From Pseudanabaena sp. CAN_BIN31 (lineage in GTDB: Bacteria > Cyanobacteriota > Cyanobacteriia > Pseudanabaenales > Pseudanabaenaceae), in assembly GCA_026785865.1 (NCBI GenBank), contig JAJAZG010000383.1, positions 1 through 6,502 on the forward strand: 6,502 nt of DNA, given 5' to 3'. Every line of letters begins with the position of its first letter. Within the stretch, counting starts at the first letter, position 1. The notes beneath the pieces were generated by a model. It saw only the letters and a list, made by a program, of their open reading frames with translations. It was not told the origin of the DNA and made no database searches. Made by a program: the position numbers and the translations under genes. Shown here one piece after another: positions 1 through 4,894 of this stretch.

Positions 1-2
1 AG

Positions 3-992
3 TTGAGCGATCGCCGTGGGTGGGCTTGGCTAACAGGTTGTTTTGTGGCGCTGGATGGCTTGTTGTTGGTGGAGTCACGATTTGGTTTGATCAATATTTA
101 TATTTTGCTATTCGGGATGCTCAGCCAATTATGTATGGTGCTAGCCCTGAAGCGATCGCGACAACGTTGGTTTTGGGCGATCGCTACGGGATTGATGTTG
201 GGCGCATCGATAAGCGTCAAGTGGACAGGCTTGGCTTATATTGTCGGATTAATCGCGATCGCCGCTTATACATGGTCGCGTTATCGCCAAACTTTGAATG
301 TTGCTCAAATTGCGATCGGTTTAATCATTTTGCCGATCGCCTTTTATTTTGTGCAGTGGATTCCACATCTGATCATTAATCCTGAGCGCGACATTTGGGA
401 ACTACATCGCCAGATTCTCGGCTTTCATCAAAACTTAGGCGTTGGCAAAACTGAACCGATTCATCCCTATTGCTCGCCTTGGTGGAGTTGGGTTTTATTA
501 ATTCGCCCGATCGCCTACTTTTTTGAAACTCGCCCGAATAGCATGGTGGAATTTGTTCACGGGATGGGCAACCCGTTTTTATATTGGCTCAGTGCGATCG
601 CCTTATTGATTTGCTTAACGTTTTTAATTGCCTCGAAGTTAAGATTTCCACCCAAATTTATATTGCAAATACCATCGAAAAGGCGATCGCAATTATTTTG
701 GTTTATGTCCTATGTGACGATTAGTTTTGTCGCCCATTGGTTGCCTTGGAGTATTAGCAAGCGCTGCATATTTCTCTATCACTATATGCCCGCCTCAGTT
801 TTTGCTTTCGCCGCCCTTGCCCTATTAGTTTCATTATTGTGGCGATCGCCTTTACAAAATATTAGGGCGATCGGGTCAGCGATTTTTATAACTGTGGCGA
901 TCGGCTTTTTATTTTGGTTGCCGATCTATATCGGTTTACCGATCTCATCGGCTTATTTGCCTGTGCTAATGTGGTTGCGTAGCTGGATCTAA
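3..992 (+). CDS. PMT-family (GT39-like) phospholipid carrier-dependent mannosyltransferase, C-terminal part
   Basis: This is an integral membrane glycosyltransferase of the protein O-mannosyltransferase type, which would move a sugar from a polyprenyl-phosphate carrier to an acceptor on the outer face of the membrane. The frame is open at the left edge, so the N-terminus is missing, including the first loop that carries the catalytic acidic residues. The TTG at position 3 is just an internal codon. About 329 residues remain. Family-like motifs are visible: DGLLLVESRFGLIN near residues 18-31, SPWWSWVLLIRP near 158-169, HGMGNPFLYW near 185-194, and FLYHYMPA near 256-263. The last is typical of the C-terminal four-helix PMT domain. 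About eight or nine hydrophobic segments alternate with short charged loops. The gene carries seven HIP1 copies, so it is native DNA. It ends 106 bp before dnaJ. The family call is firm; the donor sugar and acceptor are not visible. Confidence 0.85.
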   Translation: MSDRRGWAWLTGCFVALDGLLLVESRFGLINIYILLFGMLSQLCMVLALKRSRQRWFWAIATGLMLGASISVKWTGLAYIVGLIAIAAYTWSRYRQTLNVAQIAIGLIILPIAFYFVQWIPHLIINPERDIWELHRQILGFHQNLGVGKTEPIHPYCSPWWSWVLLIRPIAYFFETRPNSMVEFVHGMGNPFLYWLSAIALLICLTFLIASKLRFPPKFILQIPSKRRSQLFWFMSYVTISFVAHWLPWSISKRCIFLYHYMPASVFAFAALALLVSLLWRSPLQNIRAIGSAIFITVAIGFLFWLPIYIGLPISSAYLPVLMWLRSWI

Positions 993-1098
993 ATCGCTTA
1001 AGTACGGCGCTTTGCACCACACTTAAACGATGCCTAAGCGTCTGCTAAAGCAACGATAGGGTAAGCTAAGTAATCTCCTTGTTTGCAGTTCGGGAAAT

Positions 1099-2070
1099 AT
1101 GCAAAACTTTCGCAATTATTATGAAATTCTCGGTATACCGAAGACATCCACGGCTGACGAAATTAAGCGCTCCTACCGCAGGTTAGCGCGGAAATATCAT
1201 CCCGACCTAAATCCAAACGACAAGGCAGCCGAAGAGCGCTTCAAAGATATTGGGGAAGCCTACGAAGTCTTGTCCGACATTACCAAACGTCAGCAATACG
1301 ATCGCTTTGGGCAATATTGGAAACAAGGCGGCTTCCAAGGTCAACGACCACCATCGTCGTCTCCGCGTGAACAATATTCGCCCGACTTCGAGCGCGGCAA
1401 TACAGGCGATGTAGACTTTAGCCAATATAACGACTTCCAAGAATTCGTCGATCAGTTATTAGGCAAATTCCGCACCAACGAACGCGCTCAAGATACAGGC
1501 GGCGGCGCATCTTCTTATCGCACGACAACTCAAGCGCCACCGCGTCCCAGTCCTCGCCGCGATTCCGAAGCTTTATTAGAATTACCACTCGAACGCGCCT
1601 ATGTTGGCGGTCGCGAACGTATTCGCCTCGAAGATGGGCGATCGCTTGAAGTGAATATGCCCGCAGGTGTTCTGTCAGGTCAAAGAATTCGGCTCAAGGG
1701 GCAAGGCGCATCAGGCGGCGATCTTTATCTCAAAATCACACTCAAGCCCAATTCGTTCTTTACCCTCGAAGGTTCTGATATTCGCTGTCAGTTGCCAATT
1801 TCACCGAGCGAGTCTGTGCTTGGCATTCAAGTAGAAGTCCCAACTTTAAGCGGACTTGTAAAGCTAACCATTCCGCCTGCGGTGAAATCTGGACAGCAAT
1901 TGAGACTCTCTGGCAAAGGTTTTCCCAAAGATGTCAAAACTTTTGGCGATCAATATGTAGAAATCCAGATCGTCGTTCCCAAAAATCCCACCAAACGCGA
2001 ACGCGAACTTTACGAGCAGTTGCTGGAAGTCCAATCGTTCGATCCTCGCGAAAATTTACCTAAAAAATAA
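1099..2070 (+). CDS. dnaJ: DnaJ/Hsp40 co-chaperone, type II (no zinc finger)
   Basis: This cytosolic J-protein would stimulate the ATPase of DnaK (Hsp70) and deliver unfolded clients. The J domain fills residues 7-70, with the essential HPD tripeptide at H34-P35-D36 and the helix IV-type QQYDRFG at 65-71. A serine/proline/glycine-rich linker follows (about 80-155). It contains DFSQYNDFQEFVDQLLG (106-122), like the G/F-associated amphipathic segment of CbpA/DnaJ2 proteins. The two C-terminal beta domains start at about 158 (LELPLERAYVGG) and 225, and the hallmark PAGVLSGQRIRLKGQG lies at 188-203. The CxxCxGxG zinc repeats of classical DnaJ are absent, so this is a class B paralogue; cyanobacteria usually have several. 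At 323 aa the length is normal. The ATG has a GGGA (1092-1095) three bases upstream, which is rather close. No convincing promoter is seen in the preceding 106 bp. Confidence 0.93.
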   Translation: MQNFRNYYEILGIPKTSTADEIKRSYRRLARKYHPDLNPNDKAAEERFKDIGEAYEVLSDITKRQQYDRFGQYWKQGGFQGQRPPSSSPREQYSPDFERGNTGDVDFSQYNDFQEFVDQLLGKFRTNERAQDTGGGASSYRTTTQAPPRPSPRRDSEALLELPLERAYVGGRERIRLEDGRSLEVNMPAGVLSGQRIRLKGQGASGGDLYLKITLKPNSFFTLEGSDIRCQLPISPSESVLGIQVEVPTLSGLVKLTIPPAVKSGQQLRLSGKGFPKDVKTFGDQYVEIQIVVPKNPTKRERELYEQLLEVQSFDPRENLPKK

Positions 2071-2094
2071 TTAGTTATAATAATTAGTCATAAT
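2069..2094 (+). repeat. 13-bp tandem duplication between dnaJ and crr6
   Basis: AATTAGTTATAAT (2069-2081) is followed immediately by AATTAGTCATAAT (2082-2094), differing at one base. The pair starts in the dnaJ stop codon and ends in the crr6 start codon, so it forms almost the whole intergenic spacer. The first copy contains TATAAT (2076-2081). No Shine-Dalgarno sequence is present in the spacer. Confidence 0.8.
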
Positions 2095-2575
2095 GTCTAC
2101 TGTCATCTACCTTAACCAAGCCTGTATTGAATCGCTTGATATCACTCCTGCAAAGATTGCGATCGAGAAGTTATTAGCAAATTGGGAAGAAACTACTGAA
2201 GGCGATCGCGCGATTCAAATAGAACTTGTTTGGAATAAAGAAGATGGCGATCCTCGCGAGCTATCAGAAATATCAGAAGTACGTCTATGGTTTGTGCGTC
2301 TAGATGCGACTTATCCTTGGTTCTGCTACCTCCTTGACTGGCGTTTGGAACTCAGTCGTTATGCGGCGATGTTAGTTCCGCACGAGTTTAAGCGTGAAGG
2401 TGATGGCTATGTGCTGCAATACAACCCCGAATCCTTAGAGATTTTTGTAATGCAGAAGGTGTTCACAATTTCTCTCTGGTTAAAGTCACGCGGTATTGAT
2501 AGCACTGCTAAGTTACAGCAAATGACGCAAAGCTTAGGCTATGAGATAGATTCAGCATTTTTCAATCTTTTGTAA
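2093..2575 (+). CDS. crr6: CRR6-family NdhI maturation factor (DUF1817)
   Basis: CRR6 (chlororespiratory reduction 6) is a soluble factor of cyanobacteria and chloroplasts, required for assembly of the NdhI subunit into the hydrophilic arm of the NDH-1 complex. NDH-1 drives respiration and cyclic electron flow around photosystem I. The 160-aa length fits the family. Recognisable conserved blocks are YPWFCYLLDW (74-83), RYAAMLVPHEF (89-99) and LQYNPESLEIFVM (108-120), followed by a C-terminal helical part ending in LGYEIDSAFF (148-157). The identification rests on recall of these blocks, not on an alignment. The gene is 22 bp behind dnaJ and carries an exact HIP1 (2202-2209), so it is native DNA. 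No Shine-Dalgarno sequence is seen, because the spacer is a 13-bp tandem repeat. The next gene begins one base after the stop. Confidence 0.88.
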   Translation: MSTVIYLNQACIESLDITPAKIAIEKLLANWEETTEGDRAIQIELVWNKEDGDPRELSEISEVRLWFVRLDATYPWFCYLLDWRLELSRYAAMLVPHEFKREGDGYVLQYNPESLEIFVMQKVFTISLWLKSRGIDSTAKLQQMTQSLGYEIDSAFFNLL

Positions 2576-2576
2576 A

Positions 2577-3920
2577 ATGAGCATGTCACAACGGTTAATC
2601 ATTCATCAATTTGGTCCAATCGCAAACATCGATATTGATGTGAATGATATCCTTGTGTTCATTGGCTCTCAAGCTAGCGGCAAGAGTACTGTTAGTAAAG
2701 CAATCTTCTTTTTCAAGTCTTTAAGAGATGACTTATATCGATACTATCTTGATTGCTATAACCAAAAAAAATTTGATAACAGTATTTTTGATTTCGCCAA
2801 ACTTGTAAGACAAAAATTCAGAAAAATTTACGGCACTTTAATACAGCCTAGCAACATAAAACTAGAATATGAATATCGTAATGGAATAAAAATTTGTATT
2901 AATAATTCTGAAACAGAACTTATAAATATTAATTTTAGTGAAGACTTTATCAATAAATTTAAGCGGATAATGGATAAATGTCAGAATCTATATAACAAAT
3001 TACATAAAAAAGTATCTAATTTTCCTTCTTCGCGAGAAAGAACGATCATTGAATCCCAGAAAGCCGCTCTATTTGAGTATATTGGTACGGAACTTAATTG
3101 GCTATTTCGAGATGATCGAGATATTATTTTTTTACCTGCTGGTCGTAGTCTGATTACGACTTTATCTCAACAACGGTACAACATTGATATGGGAGATGAA
3201 TTACATGGGGAATTAGAATCAGATAGTTTAACTAAGTTAGACTACTTGATGCAAGATTTTATTACTCGTATCGATCAAGCCAAACCAATCTTTGAGAAAG
3301 GAATAGATACATTAGTCGCAGAACATATTTCCAATAGTAACCCTGAAACTATTGAAATTATAAATCTTGCACAAGACTTAATTAATTCAATTTTACGAGG
3401 CTCTTATGGATATTCTAAAGGTGTTGAAAGAATTACTTTCGAGAATGGGAAAAGTACTTTAATAAATTTTGCATCATCAGGACAACAGGAAGTTATTTGG
3501 ATTTTATTGATTACCTTACTTTTAATTCTTAATAATCGAAAGGTTTTTCTAGTTGTCGAAGAACCTGAAGCACATCTTTTTCCTGTAGCCCAAAAACAAA
3601 TTATTGATTTGATTGCATTACTAGCTAATCAGAATGACAATCAAATTCTTTTGACAACTCATAGCCCTTACATTCTTTCATCTTTTAATAATTTGTTATA
3701 TGCTCATAAGCTAGGTGCTACTAAACCAGAAGAAATTAGTACAGTTATAGATCATCACTTATGGATTAGGTCTTCTAGATTAGATGCTTATATTTTAGAA
3801 GAAGGTATTGCTCGCTTGATTGTCGATCACGAAGTGGGACTAATTGAATCAGCAGAAATAGACAGAGCCTCAAATATTATTGTTGATACATTTAATCAAC
3901 TCTTTGACCTTGAGGATTAA
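2577..3920 (+). CDS. ABC/AAA_15-type ATPase of a candidate two-gene defence module
   Basis: This is a P-loop ATPase of the SMC/RecF/OLD-like (AAA_15) group, 447 aa. Seen in order: the N-terminal strand RLIIHQFGPIANIDIDV (6-22), Walker A GSQASGKST (30-38), a divergent lysine- and asparagine-rich insert (about 50-180), the FLPAGR block (185-190) that in such ATPases follows the insert, an ABC-signature-like SSGQQE (300-305), Walker B FLVVEEPEAHLFP (324-336), and the H-loop TTHSPY (360-365). About 80 residues follow, too few for the TOPRIM nuclease domain of OLD or GajA, so it probably depends on a separate effector. The ATG at 2577 is one base after the crr6 stop and has no ribosome-binding site; ATG 2583 is an alternative start. 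Composition is strongly AT-rich with no HIP1, unlike crr6. The next gene starts 2 bp downstream. The ATPase class is firm; the defence role is inferred from architecture and context. Confidence 0.85.
   Translation: MSMSQRLIIHQFGPIANIDIDVNDILVFIGSQASGKSTVSKAIFFFKSLRDDLYRYYLDCYNQKKFDNSIFDFAKLVRQKFRKIYGTLIQPSNIKLEYEYRNGIKICINNSETELININFSEDFINKFKRIMDKCQNLYNKLHKKVSNFPSSRERTIIESQKAALFEYIGTELNWLFRDDRDIIFLPAGRSLITTLSQQRYNIDMGDELHGELESDSLTKLDYLMQDFITRIDQAKPIFEKGIDTLVAEHISNSNPETIEIINLAQDLINSILRGSYGYSKGVERITFENGKSTLINFASSGQQEVIWILLITLLLILNNRKVFLVVEEPEAHLFPVAQKQIIDLIALLANQNDNQILLTTHSPYILSSFNNLLYAHKLGATKPEEISTVIDHHLWIRSSRLDAYILEEGIARLIVDHEVGLIESAEIDRASNIIVDTFNQLFDLED
3911..3915 (+). promoter_or_regulatory. 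Shine-Dalgarno sequence for the small nuclease-like gene
   Basis: TGAGG lies inside the last codons of the ATPase gene, seven bases before the ATG at 3923. With only 2 bp between the ATPase stop and this ATG, the second gene is probably translated by coupling to the first. This fits products that act together. Confidence 0.6.
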
Positions 3921-3922
3921 GA

Positions 3923-4390
3923 ATGAAATTTAATTGTCAAGAATTTCAGGAAAATCATAATAAATGCACAGACTGTAGCGAGGGAAAGCTAATTGTTGTA
4001 GAAGAGAACAAACGAAAATACGTTTTTCAGAATCTATCTAAAAAGAAAGTCTGCAAGGTTAAAATCGATGGCTGCGTAATTGATAGTCAAAGTCAAAGAA
4101 AATGTGATTATCTGATAATTATTTGTGAACTTGCAGATATATACTTTATCGAGTTGAAGGGAAGAGATTTGATTTCGGCTGTCGAACAACTTACTGAAAC
4201 TATCAAATATTTTCAATCCATAAAATATGAGATTACTGGCAAGATTTTTGCCAGAATTGTCCTTAGCAAGGTTCCTATGCCTAAAGCCATAGAGGTGGAT
4301 GCTAAAGTAATTGCCTTGAAAAAGCTACTAAAAAAATCTGGTGGCAACTTTGATTATGGTTCAGTACGATTTGAGAAAGATCGAATCTAA
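3923..4390 (+). CDS. Small PD-(D/E)xK nuclease-like protein, partner of the ATPase
   Basis: This is a 155-aa protein I cannot assign to a named family. The core reads KVKIDGCVID (45-54), then CDYLIII (61-67), then YFIELKGRDLISAVEQL (74-90). The spacing of D62, E77-x-K79 and Q89 between predicted beta strands and a following helix is what PD-(D/E)xK nucleases (RecB-, Hjc- and restriction-enzyme-like) show. The predicted role is therefore metal-dependent DNA or RNA cleavage. The N-terminus has cysteines C5, C15 and C18 (CTDC), with C44, C51 and C61 later, so a structural metal site is possible. There is no signal peptide or membrane segment. The C-terminus is lysine-rich. The start is supported by TGAGG seven bases upstream. 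The gene shares the AT-rich, HIP1-free composition of the ATPase and is only 2 bp away, suggesting an effector controlled by that ATPase. The motif could be fortuitous, as short PD-(D/E)xK matches are weak. Confidence 0.7.
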   Translation: MKFNCQEFQENHNKCTDCSEGKLIVVEENKRKYVFQNLSKKKVCKVKIDGCVIDSQSQRKCDYLIIICELADIYFIELKGRDLISAVEQLTETIKYFQSIKYEITGKIFARIVLSKVPMPKAIEVDAKVIALKKLLKKSGGNFDYGSVRFEKDRI

Positions 4391-4437
4391 TTATTGTGAG
4401 TAGATCGCTAAAACCATTATCTCTTCTCCCGAAAGGA

Positions 4438-4632
4438 ATGCACATTTAGCAAATCAACCATCTCACGCTGTTTAAATTTACTGACGAACTTGGCGATCGT
4501 CTTCAAATCCTGCTCAATGAGAAACAATCTGATACCCTCACACCCACAGAAAATATTAAACTAGAAGCGATTGGCGAACTCGACGAAATATTTAGCTACA
4601 TTAACGCTGCGATCGCTGTACCTGTTTCTTAA
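4438..4632 (+). pseudogene. Broken small ORF, antitoxin-like or hypothetical cyanobacterial protein
   Basis: An ATG at 4438 is followed in frame by a TAG at 4447-4449. The same frame then stays open to a TAA at 4630-4632. The open part reads well as protein: LFKFTDELGDRLQ (4468-4506), then a TPTE turn, then LEAIGELDEIFSYINAAIA near the end. This recalls the roughly 60-75-aa helical hypothetical proteins common in cyanobacteria, some of which sit before toxin or HNH genes; that comparison is from memory. Two HIP1-type sites lie in it (GGCGATCG at 4491 and an exact copy at 4609-4616), so it belongs to the native background. Two readings are possible: a gene killed by an amber mutation at codon 4, or a gene using a later non-ATG start such as CTG 4468. 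AAAGG just before the ATG is too close to be a good ribosome site. Confidence 0.45.
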
Positions 4633-4713
4633 TTGTTTTGGGGCTTCCATTACGATCGCCACTTGTATCAAGACAAACCAAAAATCAAAAAGGCAGATGC
4701 GATCGCAAACTAA
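4633..4713 (+). pseudogene. Possible coding relic in the same frame as the broken small ORF
   Basis: After the TAA at 4630-4632 the same frame continues for 26 codons to a TAA at 4711-4713. It reads LFWGFHYDRHLYQDKPK and then a lysine/alanine tail, which looks more protein-like than random spacer and contains an exact HIP1 (4699-4706). It has no start codon or ribosome-binding site. It could be the C-terminal end of a longer decayed gene that included 4438-4632, or chance. Confidence 0.2.
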
Positions 4714-4739
4714 ACACATTCTAAACACTGACTAAACGG
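4710..4739 (+). repeat. Three direct repeats CTAAAC(A/G)(C/G) with an exact 11-bp period
   Basis: CTAAAC begins at 4710, 4721 and 4732. Read as 8-mers these are CTAAACAC, CTAAACAC and CTAAACGG, each separated by 3 bp. Tandem 8-mers with 3-bp spacers are the layout of cyanobacterial PhoB/OmpR-type sites such as the Pho box (consensus PyTTAAPyPyW). The three repeats match that consensus only partly, but CTTAACTA at 4746-4753 fits it fully, though out of the 11-bp register. The array is about 70 bp upstream of the -35 of the promoter for the DUF3352 gene, so a regulator site is plausible. Confidence 0.45.
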
Positions 4740-4794
4740 GGAAATCTTAACTAGGATGAAAACTTAGATACACGTAGGAGAGAACCATTTAAAC

Positions 4795-4811
4795 ACAAGG
4801 TTATACCTTGT
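4795..4811. promoter_or_regulatory. Palindrome ACAAGG-N5-CCTTGT overlapping the -35 element
   Basis: Two perfect 6-bp arms (4795-4800 and 4806-4811) flank TTATA. The right arm overlaps the first four bases of the predicted -35 element (4808-4813). This is the position and size expected of a dimeric repressor operator, but no regulator can be named. Confidence 0.4.
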
Positions 4812-4836
4812 CGAGCATAGAGAAGTGTTCTATAAT
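4808..4836 (+). promoter_or_regulatory. Predicted sigma70-type promoter of the DUF3352 gene
   Basis: TTGTCG (4808-4813, four of six matches to TTGACA) and a perfect TATAAT (4831-4836) are separated by exactly 17 bp. Transcription would start near 4843, leaving a leader of about 50 bases before the ATG at 4895. A second -10-like GATAAT lies at 4839-4844. This is the best promoter in the window. Confidence 0.6.
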
Positions 4837-4844
4837 TTGATAAT

Positions 4845-4861
4845 TCGGAGTAAATTTCCGA
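4845..4861 (+). other. Small hairpin at the start of the predicted DUF3352 leader
   Basis: TCGGAG (4845-4850) can pair with TTCCGA (4856-4861) around the loop TAAAT, giving a six-pair stem with one G-U pair. It would sit at the very 5' end of the transcript, where it may stabilise the RNA. It is short, has no U-run after it, and is not a terminator. Confidence 0.25.
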
Positions 4862-4894
4862 CACTTCATCAACCTCAAAAGAAGAATTTCCACC

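Noticed and set aside
20..379. An overlapping + strand reading frame of 119 codons inside the PMT-like gene
   Set aside because: It is out of frame with a clearly recognisable membrane protein, and its openness is helped by repeated GATCG motifs. It shows no family motif or ribosome-binding site.
995..1040. Inverted repeat CGCTTAAG ... CCTAAGCG after the PMT-like gene, considered as a terminator
   Set aside because: The arms have a mismatch, the loop is about 30 bases, and no T-run follows, so it does not qualify as an intrinsic terminator.
1012..1040. Possible dnaJ promoter with TTGCAC as -35
   Set aside because: The hexamer at 17-bp spacing (TAAGCG) is a poor -10 element, and no better pair was found in the spacer.
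1207..1440. Minus-strand frame inside dnaJ
   Set aside because: It is antisense to the conserved J domain and linker, has no own signals, and is a shadow of the dnaJ codon pattern.
2055..2081. TTTACC and TATAAT before crr6, considered as a promoter
   Set aside because: The spacer is only 15 bp and transcription would start about five bases before the ATG. The TATAAT is explained by the tandem repeat.
4034..4216. Minus-strand frame inside the small nuclease-like gene
   Set aside because: It is antisense to the motif-bearing part of that gene; low GC content makes such short frames common.
4302..4445. Minus-strand ORF of 47 codons across the end of the nuclease-like gene and the spacer
   Set aside because: It is short, largely antisense to the nuclease-like gene, has no ribosome-binding site or promoter, and its translation resembles nothing I recognise.
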